Part shown: one piece after another, positions 17,346 to 25,030 of the stretch
How the letters are laid out: every line of letters begins with the position of its first letter
How positions within the stretch are numbered: position 1 is the first letter of the stretch
From: Bacteroidota bacterium
Lineage (GTDB): Bacteria > Bacteroidota > Bacteroidia > Chitinophagales > Saprospiraceae
Reading direction: 5' to 3'
Assembly (NCBI GenBank): GCA_030147525.1
Contig: JASBVF010000015.1
Span: 62,001-126,000 of the forward strand
Length of the DNA: 64,000 nt
Program-made: the position numbers and the translations under genes
Notes under the pieces: model-generated
Told to the model about the DNA's origin: nothing
What the model saw: the letters and a program-made list of their open reading frames with translations, nothing else
Database searches by the model: none

Positions 17346-19922
17346 TCAAAACTCAAACTTCACCATTGCCCGGATGCCCAAGCCCTTTACCCCGAACAGT
17401 ACGGGAATGTTGGGGTTGTCGAGATAGGTCAGGCGTTTCACAAAGTCAATCCGTCCAAATTTGAAGATGTTCATGATGCCGGCGCCTGCCTCCATGTAGG
17501 GTTTGTTTTCCAGGGTGTAGGTCTGTTGCTGGCCTTTGTCGTTGATGATAAACTGAATCAGTTCTGGGTTTTTCAGCGGGTTGTTCTTGTCGCTGAGCGT
17601 CCCCCAAACACCTTTGAAAGAGATGACCTCCCGGAGTTTCAGCCTTTTCAGGAGGGGTATTTTGTTGAAAATAAAACCATTGAAAAAATGCTCGGTTTTC
17701 CAACTGACGTAGGCGTCGTTGGCAAATTCGAGGAAGTTCATCAGGTTGTACGAGCGTTTCTGATAGGCAAAGGTTTGGTTGGCACGGGGCAGGTCGAGCA
17801 GGAAATAGGGTACCCCGTCGCCGAAGATTTTGCCGCCCTCCACCTCCACGTCCGTTATCCCGAAGATGGACAGGTAGAACCGCTTGAAAATGTTCAGTGA
17901 AAGCCTTTGGTAGTCGTACTCGCCGCCCAGCAAGCCATCGAAACCTGCGGCGTATCGCAGCGTGAAGATGGGGTGCTTGTTGAAAAGCGGAAACCGGAAC
18001 TGCTTTCCCTGAATGTACTGTTCGTTGGGCGCAAAGCGCACCATGGCGCTGATTTCGCTGGTAGTGAGGTCGGTGAAAGAAATAGGCTGCTGGTTTTCGG
18101 GGTCGGTAAAATCGAAGCGCAGGCTGCCGAGGGGGCGCTGTTTTTTGTGCTCGTAGTTCAGCCCGAAGGAAAATTTGCTGTTCGTTTCAAAGAAATATTC
18201 CCCTTTCCACGAGTCGTAAAAAAGCATCTTGTCGGAGCCGCCCCGTTTGAAGGAAAGGAAAAAATTGTCCTCCACCACGAAGTCGAGGTTTTGGCCGACA
18301 AAGCTCGTTTCGTGCTGGTACGAGAGGCGGACGTAATGCTTGGGGTTGCTTTTGAAATCCTCCTGGAACGAGTACAGCACAGCGCCCGAATACTTCCACT
18401 CCTGGTCCTTGAAGCCGTAGGCGGCGTAGCCCTCCAGTTTCAGCTTGGGTATCAGTTTAGGGGTCGTCATGCCGCCGAACCTCAGCCGGAATCCCTCTAC
18501 TTCGTTGAAACTGTAAAAAGCGCCGACGGGGCCGATGTCGAATTTCCCTGCTTGCTTGTAGCCCGACAAGAGCAGCGTGATGATGTCGAGCGTCCGGCGG
18601 AAGGCGGGCACTGTTTGCAGGGTGTCAATCATTTGATAGACGCCTTCTTCCCGGTCGGAAAGTTTTTCCTGCCGGGCATCGGCCCAAAAATCCTCGTCCT
18701 TTTTGTATGCCCCTTTCCCTTCCACTATTTTTTCCGTGCCGCTGTAAATGGATGCCTCCCGTTCGGTATTAAAAACGTGGTTGCGGTACAGGACGGAGCG
18801 GGTGCCAAAAAAGCCGGAAGCCCCTTTGGAGAGGGCAAGGTCGGCCACCACCTGGTCTTTCGTCAATATCCACACCCCATTTTCGTGGGTGAACTCCTGC
18901 ACCACTTTGAGGTCTTCGACGAAGTTGAGGTTTATTTTTTCCGAAATGCCAAGGTCGGCTTTGACGACGGCATAAGTCGAGTCGTTCAGGATGTAGAGGT
19001 CGCCTTTGAAGCCGATGTCCTGTTTGTTCACGGGCATGAAAGCCAGGTCAATCACCTCGTGGCCATTGTACCGGATGGTGTCAATGATGTAAAAACGGTA
19101 GAACGTGTTGGCCGCCGGGCTGAGAGGGCTGATGAACTGGAGGCCCAGCATGGTGATGTTGTTTTCATAAATATCCACGTCCTGATAGAGGATGTCGGTG
19201 AGCGTGGCGAGGTTGTCCGAGTCGAAATACTCCTCGATGCCGGTGAGCTTGATGCCCTTGCGGTATTCTTTTTCAGCTTCGGGGTTTTTGCGGAAATAGA
19301 CCTGCGAGGCCGTTTCCCGGATAAAAATGGGCAGGTAGGGCTTGCCGTTCAGCGCGGAGGTGTCCACATGCTCGAAGATGAACTGGAATTTTCGGAAGGC
19401 CCTTTTTTGTCTGAACTCCTCGGTGATGTTGTTGAGCGCCAGCTCTATTTTTTCGTATTTCTCATACTCGTAAAAATCCTGCGCCTCCATGCGGTTCTGG
19501 TCCTTGTGGTCAATAACATGTTTGATGAGTTCCACGGCGGGATTGTCCTTCCGTTTGTACCTTCCCCGTTTTTCTTTCACGACTACCTCGCCCAAGGTGA
19601 GAGTGGTGGGTTTCAATGCAAAATCAATTTTTTGGTTCGTCCCCAATTTCACGGGAACGGTGGCTAATTCGTACCCGACAAAGGAGACTTGCAAAGAATC
19701 GGAACCCCACTTCGTATCAATGGAATAGGTGCCGTCCAAGTCGGTGGTCGTCCCTACCGGCGTACCGAGAAATGCGACATTGACAAATGGGAGCGGTTCT
19801 TTGGTTTGCGCATCCGTCACCATTCCTTTCACGCTGGTCAACTTTTGCGAAAATAGCGCCGATGACCCCGTTAAAAAAAAAACTGCCAGCAGCAGCAACG
19901 TTTTGTTCATTGCACGACTCAT
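17346..19922 (-). CDS. DUF5686 outer-membrane protein with carboxypeptidase-like regulatory domain
   Basis: 858 residues (or 854 from the ATG at 19910, which gives the better signal peptide MNKTLLLLAVFFLTGSSALFSQ). Residues about 30-115 form a CarboxypepD_reg-like domain (VKGMVTDAQTKEPLPFVNVAF), and the rest matches DUF5686, a family of large outer-membrane beta-barrel proteins found only in Bacteroidota; the C-terminus ends in a barrel-like strand (GIRAMVKFEF). The role is unknown. It is the last gene of the long minus-strand block. Confidence 0.85.
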   Translation of the reverse strand: MSRAMNKTLLLLAVFFLTGSSALFSQKLTSVKGMVTDAQTKEPLPFVNVAFLGTPVGTTTDLDGTYSIDTKWGSDSLQVSFVGYELATVPVKLGTNQKIDFALKPTTLTLGEVVVKEKRGRYKRKDNPAVELIKHVIDHKDQNRMEAQDFYEYEKYEKIELALNNITEEFRQKRAFRKFQFIFEHVDTSALNGKPYLPIFIRETASQVYFRKNPEAEKEYRKGIKLTGIEEYFDSDNLATLTDILYQDVDIYENNITMLGLQFISPLSPAANTFYRFYIIDTIRYNGHEVIDLAFMPVNKQDIGFKGDLYILNDSTYAVVKADLGISEKINLNFVEDLKVVQEFTHENGVWILTKDQVVADLALSKGASGFFGTRSVLYRNHVFNTEREASIYSGTEKIVEGKGAYKKDEDFWADARQEKLSDREEGVYQMIDTLQTVPAFRRTLDIITLLLSGYKQAGKFDIGPVGAFYSFNEVEGFRLRFGGMTTPKLIPKLKLEGYAAYGFKDQEWKYSGAVLYSFQEDFKSNPKHYVRLSYQHETSFVGQNLDFVVEDNFFLSFKRGGSDKMLFYDSWKGEYFFETNSKFSFGLNYEHKKQRPLGSLRFDFTDPENQQPISFTDLTTSEISAMVRFAPNEQYIQGKQFRFPLFNKHPIFTLRYAAGFDGLLGGEYDYQRLSLNIFKRFYLSIFGITDVEVEGGKIFGDGVPYFLLDLPRANQTFAYQKRSYNLMNFLEFANDAYVSWKTEHFFNGFIFNKIPLLKRLKLREVISFKGVWGTLSDKNNPLKNPELIQFIINDKGQQQTYTLENKPYMEAGAGIMNIFKFGRIDFVKRLTYLDNPNIPVLFGVKGLGIRAMVKFEF

Positions 19923-20114
19923 AATCCAAGTGTTAAGGCATAAAAAAACAGAGAAAAGCGCCTGACGGCAAGCGCCCCTTGTGGAACTTCTTGTTGAAAG
20001 TTGGCTCGACGTTTTGCAGTGCCTCCAAGCCCTTTTGAGCAGGGTATTTTTCAGTTTGGGAGGCGAAATTTTTGTGGTAGCAGTGTGCCATTTCGATGTT
20101 GAAAAATGGTCTGA

Positions 20115-20924
20115 TTACTCCCCCACGACCACCAGGACAGGAAGGTTTTCCTTCCTGAGAATATTCTCGCTCTCGCTGGCATGGAGGAGGTTTTTCCAAA
20201 AGCTGCGCTGTGGCTTGAAGAAAGCCAGCAGGTCGGCTTTGCTGCCTTGCAGGTACGCTTCCAGCCCGTCAGCTACCGATGGGTGGTCAATGACGACCAC
20301 CTCGCCAAATTCGGTGGACAGGAAACCCTCAGCCGCTTTCCGGCGCTCCCTATCCACCGGGCGACCGGCGGTGACGTGGACAATTTCCACCTCGGCGCCG
20401 AACCGCTCCTTCCATGCTTTCAGCTTAGCGAATGCGACGGCTTCTCCCGCCTCAAAATTGGTGGCGTAGGCGATTTTCCTGACAGGGCGGTACTGGCTGC
20501 CTTCAGGGATGACCAGCACCGGCACCGGAGACAGGGCGATGGTGTCGGTGGTGATGCTGCCCAGCAACTGCTCCATGACGGTGTGCCGTCCCTTCATGCT
20601 CATCACAATGAGGTCGGAATGGTAATCCGCCGCCACGCTCACAATGCCACTGGCAACAGTATCGCTGTAATGAAGTGTTTTCCTTTCGACAATGCCCTCG
20701 GCATCTGCCCCGGCAAAAGCATTGATTTCCTTTTCAAATTTTTCCAGCACTGCCCGCTTCGTCTCTTCCAAATATACCAGCATCAGCATGCTCCCTTCCA
20801 GCAATTCTGAATAATAGACATTCACCAAATCTATTTTGCAGTTCAAATGCGCTGCCGCCTGAAGGGCGTACTGATACGCCGATTGGGCTTGGGCGGAAAA
20901 ATCGGTAGGAAATAAAATTCGCAT
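20115..20924 (-). CDS. Universal stress protein, two-domain
   Basis: 269 residues, the length of two UspA units. The first unit (about 1-140) is well kept: LFPTDFS at the start and SPVPVLVIP at its end with SMKGRHTVMEQLLGSIT in between, which is the usual nucleotide-binding region. The second unit (about 148-268) is more diverged (RKIAYATNFE ... ENLPVLVVVGE). These proteins bind ATP or other small molecules and help survival under stress. It is followed, after a 190-base gap, by the DUF5686 gene. Confidence 0.9.
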   Translation of the reverse strand: MRILFPTDFSAQAQSAYQYALQAAAHLNCKIDLVNVYYSELLEGSMLMLVYLEETKRAVLEKFEKEINAFAGADAEGIVERKTLHYSDTVASGIVSVAADYHSDLIVMSMKGRHTVMEQLLGSITTDTIALSPVPVLVIPEGSQYRPVRKIAYATNFEAGEAVAFAKLKAWKERFGAEVEIVHVTAGRPVDRERRKAAEGFLSTEFGEVVVIDHPSVADGLEAYLQGSKADLLAFFKPQRSFWKNLLHASESENILRKENLPVLVVVGE

Positions 20925-20976
20925 AGTTGCAAGTTGTGGTTATGTTATGATTTACTAAAGCTCCATTTTTTAAAGG

Positions 20977-21387
20977 TCATTTCCGCTTCAAATAAAGCAG
21001 CGAGTCGCCCGAAGCAAAAGGTGCTTCAACTACTTGAAAATCACCGCTTTTCAACGGTTCGGGACCTTTCATGGTGCGGTTCAGCGTGGGGATGAACCAC
21101 TCCACTTCGTATTCTCCTTCGGTGCCACGAAGGTCCAGCGTGGCGGTGCCGCCCTCCGGGAAGTAACCGTTCCAATCGAAGGGCGGGTCACCGGGCAGCC
21201 CGATTTCCTGAAAGTTCGCCCAAGTGTGCGAACCGGTCAGGAAAATGGCTTTGCCAGTGTTGTCGGTAAAATACCGCCCGTTTAGGGGATGCACCCGTAA
21301 GGGGCCGTCGAAGGTCTGGGCTTGCGTTTGAATGGATGAACAAAACAGTATCGCAGCAATCCAAATGAAGAACTTCGTGATTTTCAT
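20977..21387 (-). pseudogene. Internally deleted glycoside hydrolase remnant (DUF4038/collagen-binding type)
   Basis: 136 residues with a signal peptide (first 23 residues). Residues 24-75 match the start of secreted DUF4038-type glycosidases (LHPLNGRYFTDNTGKAIFLTGSHTWANF-like, ending FDWNGY). Residues 76-136 match the end of the same proteins, the putative collagen-binding domain (FPEGGTATLDLRGTEGEYEVEWF ... SGDSLLYLKRK). The catalytic barrel of roughly 300-400 residues that should lie between is missing, yet the two ends are joined in frame. The enzyme cannot be active. It might still be expressed as a small secreted beta-domain. Confidence 0.7.
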
Positions 21388-21463
21388 TGTAAAAACAGAT
21401 TTGATGAAAAGTTAACTGATTGATTCAACAGTTCGGATGCGTACCTGTAAAGCCGGCAGCAGG

Positions 21464-21913
21464 TTAGCCGTCGATTTTGCCGAGCAGGTAGTTCAGCTTT
21501 TCCACCTCTTCGTCCGAAAGGGGTGAAAGCAAATCCTCGAACCGCTGCTCGACGGTATCCAATTGGAGGAGCAGTTGTGTGCCTTTTTCGGTCAGCTTGA
21601 CATCCATTTTTCTCCGGTTATCGGGGCAGGTCCGCCGCTCCAGCAGTTCCTTTTCGTGCAGGCGGGTAACAAGCCGGGAGACGTCCGAATCCTTGTCCAG
21701 CATCCGTTCCTTCAAAAGGTTGATGGTGGCGGAAGCAGGGTGCTGCCCCCGCACAATCCGCAGGAGGTTGAACTGCTGCGGCGTCAACTCGTAGTCCTTT
21801 AAAATTTGCTGGACTTGATTGAAAATAAGCCCGTTCCTGTAATAAATATTGAGGAGGGCTTTATGCCGTTCGTTCCTGAAAGTATCTTGATGGATGGCGT
21901 CTTCAAGTTTCAT
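21464..21913 (-). CDS. MarR-family transcriptional regulator
   Basis: 149 residues with a winged-helix pattern: LTPQQFNLLRIVRGQHPASATINLLKERMLDKDSDVSRLVTRLHEKELLERRTCPDNRRKMDVKLTEKGTQLL. MarR proteins bind palindromic operators as dimers and are often released by phenolic or oxidising ligands. It lies directly downstream of the YceI/DoxX/reductase genes and is a good candidate to control them. Confidence 0.9.
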   Translation of the reverse strand: MKLEDAIHQDTFRNERHKALLNIYYRNGLIFNQVQQILKDYELTPQQFNLLRIVRGQHPASATINLLKERMLDKDSDVSRLVTRLHEKELLERRTCPDNRRKMDVKLTEKGTQLLLQLDTVEQRFEDLLSPLSDEEVEKLNYLLGKIDG

Positions 21914-21978
21914 TGGCGGTAGTTTTTAATGGAATTATTTGCTCCAAAATATGCAAAAAACACCAGGCGCCTGCCCCC

Positions 21979-22020
21979 GTTTTCAATCATTGGAAATAGA
22001 AGGCGCAGCCTGAAAACAGG
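21979..22020 (-). pseudogene. Leftover 3' tail of an NAD(P)-binding reductase gene
   Basis: On the minus strand this reads FQAAPSISND then a stop, identical to the last ten residues of the reductase encoded at 23242-23901. The matching DNA covers 38 bases (21979-22016 against 23238-23275) with three differences, all silent. No start or body of a gene precedes it. It is the tail of a lost or recombined copy. Confidence 0.75.
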
Positions 22021-22050
22021 CTGCCGCTGTACAGGGTTTTAAGCAGGCTA

Positions 22051-22081
22051 CCGGGCAAGCGCACTTTTGGCGCTTGCCCGG
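22051..22081 (-). terminator. Hairpin downstream of yceI-like gene
   Basis: Perfect 12-bp stem CCGGGCAAGCGC / GCGCTTGCCCGG with a 7-nt loop, 19 bases past the stop of the YceI gene. There is no long T run, so it may stabilise the message end as well as end transcription. Confidence 0.65.
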
Positions 22082-22099
22082 GTAGTCTTGTGCCTCCTG

Positions 22100-22687
22100 T
22101 CATTTTTTTACAAGCTCAACGCTGGCATCCAGGTGGATTTCCCTGCCAATCATCGGCGCTCCCGAAGGCATGGGGGCATTGTAGGAAATACCGAATTCGT
22201 CCCGGTTGATGACGCCGTTCACCTTGAAGCCTGCCTTTTGCAGCTTGTTGTGACTGTCGTAGGCTTGTCCTAGGTAGGTAAGCGACAAGGTGAGGGGTTT
22301 GGTGACGCCGTGCATGGTCAATTCGCCCACCAGGGTGTAGCTGTTGGCGAGGGTGCGTTCCTTCACGGTCCCTTTGAACCGGATTTCCGGGTATTTTTCG
22401 ACATCCAGGAAGTCAGGAGACTTCAGGTGCCCGTCCCTCGGCGCTACGTCGGTGTCTATGCTGGCTGCCTTGATGGTAAAATCCACCTGTGCATCGGAGA
22501 AATCTTCCTTGGTGGTGGTGACGCCGCCGCTGAATTCGTCAAACTCGCCTTCCACCATGGAAATGCCCATGTGGGAAATCGAGAACCCGACATTGGTATG
22601 CATCGGGTCGAACGACCAATCAGTCGTTTGGGCGTTGACCAGCCCAAGGATAAAAACAAAAGCGAGGAATGTGGTCAATTTTTTCAT
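22100..22687 (-). CDS. YceI-family periplasmic lipid-binding protein
   Basis: 195 residues from the ATG at 22687, which gives a signal peptide (MKKLTTFLAFVFILGLVNA). The fold pattern is typical: WSFDPMHTNVGFSISHMGISMVEGEF, DVEKYPEIRFKGTV, LTMHGVTKPLTLSLTYLG, VNRDEFG-type and IGREIHLDASVEL at the end. YceI proteins form a lipocalin-like barrel that binds isoprenoid lipids in the periplasm. It follows a DoxX gene, a frequent pairing in Bacteroidota redox and stress loci. Confidence 0.92.
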   Translation of the reverse strand: MKKLTTFLAFVFILGLVNAQTTDWSFDPMHTNVGFSISHMGISMVEGEFDEFSGGVTTTKEDFSDAQVDFTIKAASIDTDVAPRDGHLKSPDFLDVEKYPEIRFKGTVKERTLANSYTLVGELTMHGVTKPLTLSLTYLGQAYDSHNKLQKAGFKVNGVINRDEFGISYNAPMPSGAPMIGREIHLDASVELVKK

Positions 22688-22793
22688 GTTGATTGAAATT
22701 TTGAAATTGATGAAAAAAAGATTTGGAAGGATGCTCATTGCGGTTGCGATACCTTCAAAAGCCTTGCTTTCGCCAGTTCGCCGCCCGTAAAAA

Positions 22794-23168
22794 TCATTTG
22801 GTGAAACTGGCGAGCATTTCCGGGTTGCGCAGGTAGTTGCCCACCCACACCAAAACGAGGATGACCGCCTGAAAGACGAACGGCTCGCCATGGCACAGGT
22901 GCGTGACGATAGCGCCCCCCATGTGGGCGCTCAACAGCAGCACGCCCAGGGAGGAGGTGCGGGGGATGAGGTACAGGATAGCCGAGACAAGCTCCCCTAT
23001 CCCGACGATGGTGAGCCACCCCGACAGCCCCCATTTCTCAAAGTTGGTAACCATTTCCTGGCTGCCGGTCAGCTTGCTGCCGCTGCTCATTAAAAACAGG
23101 GCGGCCAACAGACCGACCACCACCCAGCTACTGATTTTTCTTGCTTTTGACAGATTTTCGGTTGTCAT
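22794..23168 (-). CDS. DoxX-like membrane protein
   Basis: 124 residues with four hydrophobic segments (about 11-29, 48-66, 72-90, 97-112), the usual DoxX-like size, including a GSKLTGSQEMV segment after the first helix. DoxX-like proteins are small inner-membrane proteins linked to oxidative stress and quinone biology. It lies between the reductase and YceI genes on the same strand. Confidence 0.85.
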   Translation of the reverse strand: MTTENLSKARKISSWVVVGLLAALFLMSSGSKLTGSQEMVTNFEKWGLSGWLTIVGIGELVSAILYLIPRTSSLGVLLLSAHMGGAIVTHLCHGEPFVFQAVILVLVWVGNYLRNPEMLASFTK

Positions 23169-23241
23169 TTTTTGTAAAATTTAATGGTGAAAGGATAATT
23201 ACCGCTCCCGACCTTCCAGATGCCGGAAATCATTCAAGTTT

Positions 23242-23901
23242 TCAATCATTGGAAATAGAGGGTGCGGCCTGAAAATAAGCTTTGTCGTCGAGGGTCTCAA
23301 GCATGAACCGGGCAACGTCTTTCCTCGAAATACCCATCTTTAGCTTTTTGCTCCCTCCGATGCTGACACGGGTTGGTTTGGATGCCTGGGAGTTGGTCAA
23401 GCCCACAGGTCGGACGGCTGTCCAGTTCAGCCCGGAGTTTTTCAGTACTTCCTCCTGCTCTTCGTGCCCTTTATAGGCGACGCCAACATTGGTTTTGTTG
23501 ATTAAAAACCGGAACATCCAGTTGGCTTCCCGGTAGCTGTCACCTGCACCCCAAGCCGAAACGGTCAGCACCCGGCTGACGCCGTGTTTTTTCATGGACT
23601 CCACAATGTGAGTCATGGAAACCTTCAACAAATCGGGGGGTGATTTCACCTTTGCCCAAGGGTTGTCGGCGGTGCGGGCTATATTTAAGGCCACAAAGAC
23701 GGTATCGGCTCCTTTTATGGTCATCTCCACATCTTCCTTTTTCATGGGAGTGCCCTGCAAAACTTCGAGGCGTTCGTGCTGAATGTTAAATGAAGCCGGA
23801 TTTCTGACCAGGGCTTTTACTTTGTATCCCTTGTCGAGTGCCTGGCGGAGGATTTCCAGTCCGGTTCGTCCATTGCCTCCAAAAACTGCAATCGTTTTCA
23901 T
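23242..23901 (-). CDS. NAD(P)H-binding atypical SDR-family reductase
   Basis: 219 residues. The Rossmann start is clear: AVFGGNGRTGLEILRQALDKGYKVKALVRNP. The region TVSAWGAGDSYREANWMF and the late segment LNWTAVRPVGLTNSQ are typical of NmrA/NAD(P)H-binding proteins related to biliverdin reductase B. The natural substrate is unknown. The last ten codons are duplicated at 21979-22016. Confidence 0.88.
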   Translation of the reverse strand: MKTIAVFGGNGRTGLEILRQALDKGYKVKALVRNPASFNIQHERLEVLQGTPMKKEDVEMTIKGADTVFVALNIARTADNPWAKVKSPPDLLKVSMTHIVESMKKHGVSRVLTVSAWGAGDSYREANWMFRFLINKTNVGVAYKGHEEQEEVLKNSGLNWTAVRPVGLTNSQASKPTRVSIGGSKKLKMGISRKDVARFMLETLDDKAYFQAAPSISND

Positions 23902-23920
23902 GAATGATGCGTTTTAAAAG

Positions 23921-24535
23921 TTAATTGCCGGAAATTTCCCCTGTTGCAAACTGGTAGGAGCGGTAAATGATTTTTTTAAGCACTTCCGCTTCTGCTTCAT
24001 TGCGGGGAGCATATACCATCACAAAATTGGCAGGCAACCAGCCCTTCCTCACGACGGGGTGAAGTTCGCCCCAGCCTTTTTCAACGACTTCCCCGGCATC
24101 AGCCATCGGCAAACCGAGGTGCATGCTGCCGTCGCTGCCGGGATGGAAATGGGCAAACTCCCGGTCAGCCATAAAGGCATCCTGATTGACGATGGGAAAT
24201 TCCCTTTTGAGGCAAATTGCCCTTGCACCGGGCACCGAAATACGGGTAGGCTGTTCTTCCGCCTTGGGTAAAGTGGTGAATGCCCACCGGGTCACGCTTT
24301 CGATGATTGCCCTGTCCCCGCTCTGCTGGTTTAGTTGCGTATGCGGGTTGGAAGGAGTCGTTGCGGGTTTTTCGCCCAGCCTTGCCGGAAGTTGAAAAGT
24401 CGTATCCATGATGCTGCTATTTTTAGCGGGTGAAACAAGGCTGCTGCCGCCACACGAACAGAGCGAAAGGCTTGACAATGCCAAAAGGCAGGGTTTTCGG
24501 GCAGCGGCAAACAACTGCCTTTTGTAATCCGGCAT
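23921..24535 (-). CDS. Lipoprotein with luciferase-type (DUF5519) domain
   Basis: 204 residues from the ATG at 24535. The start overlaps the stop of the upstream gene by one base (TGATG), so it is probably translationally coupled. The N-terminus has a weak lipoprotein-like signal (CLLALSSLSLCSCGG). Residues about 90-200 match the DUF5519/luciferase-domain pattern (REFAHFHPGSDGSMHLGLP, EVVEKGWGELHPVV, NFVMVYAPRNEAE). The family is common in soil and marine bacteria, but its activity is not established. Confidence 0.75.
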   Translation of the reverse strand: MPDYKRQLFAAARKPCLLALSSLSLCSCGGSSLVSPAKNSSIMDTTFQLPARLGEKPATTPSNPHTQLNQQSGDRAIIESVTRWAFTTLPKAEEQPTRISVPGARAICLKREFPIVNQDAFMADREFAHFHPGSDGSMHLGLPMADAGEVVEKGWGELHPVVRKGWLPANFVMVYAPRNEAEAEVLKKIIYRSYQFATGEISGN

Positions 24536-24891
24536 CACCCCGCAGTATTGTAGTAAAAGCGTTCCGAGATGATTTGCCCGTCTTTCCATCGTTGCACGGC
24601 TACCTGGTTCATCTGCGCACGGTGGCCGCCCTGGTAAGTAACGTCCATGCTCCATTCCACCATGCTGGTGTCCTCCCCGGTGGCGACTCCTTTTACTTCT
24701 GCGCCGTGCCATTGTTCGATGGCCGCCTGCATTTGTTGCTCCCGCTCCCGGTTGGCAGCTTTGCCCACGGTGGGGGCAGCGTTGTTTTCCTGCATCACCA
24801 CGTCGGGGTGGTAGAATTTTTCAAAGGCATCCATGACCTGCCCTTGCAAAATCATGCTGTTCAGTTGTTCGATTTTTTCTTTCAGGTTCAT
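24535..24891 (-). CDS. SnoaL/NTF2-like protein
   Basis: 118 residues from the ATG at 24891. The pattern MILQGQVMDAFEKFYHPDVVMQENNAAPTVGKAANREREQQ, followed by QMNQVAVQRWKDGQIISERFYYN, is typical of the SnoaL-like nuclear-transport-factor-2 fold. Members are small ligand-binding or isomerase-type proteins; no substrate can be named. It lies downstream of a candidate operator with two GTTTAAAC sites. Confidence 0.8.
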   Translation of the reverse strand: MNLKEKIEQLNSMILQGQVMDAFEKFYHPDVVMQENNAAPTVGKAANREREQQMQAAIEQWHGAEVKGVATGEDTSMVEWSMDVTYQGGHRAQMNQVAVQRWKDGQIISERFYYNTAG

Positions 24892-24932
24892 AAGTTGAAT
24901 TTTTAAAAAATTAAGGTAAAATCGTTCGTTCG

Positions 24933-24964
24933 CAAATGTACGTTTAAACAACTGATGTTTAAAC
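24933..24964 (-). promoter_or_regulatory. Promoter with paired GTTTAAAC operator sites
   Basis: On the minus strand TACATTTG (24940 to 24933) is an exact TAnnTTTG element. Directly upstream lie two copies of the palindrome GTTTAAAC (24942-24949 and 24957-24964), 15 bases apart centre to centre. This spacing puts both on nearly the same face of the helix between the promoter elements, as expected for a TetR or MarR dimer pair. It would control the genes from 24891 downwards. Confidence 0.55.
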
Positions 24965-25030
24965 ATTGGTAAAGAGAAAAAAGATGCCTCCTTCGAGACA
25001 CCCTCATTTTACTTGTTCTTCTTCCATTGC

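Noticed and set aside
17907-19667. 586-codon open frame on the plus strand
   Set aside because: It is the antisense shadow of the DUF5686 gene; composition (many V, F, E, G) and lack of a start context do not support a protein.
19933-20199. 88-codon minus frame between the stress protein and DUF5686 genes
   Set aside because: It overlaps the end of the stress-protein gene in another frame and has no protein-like pattern.
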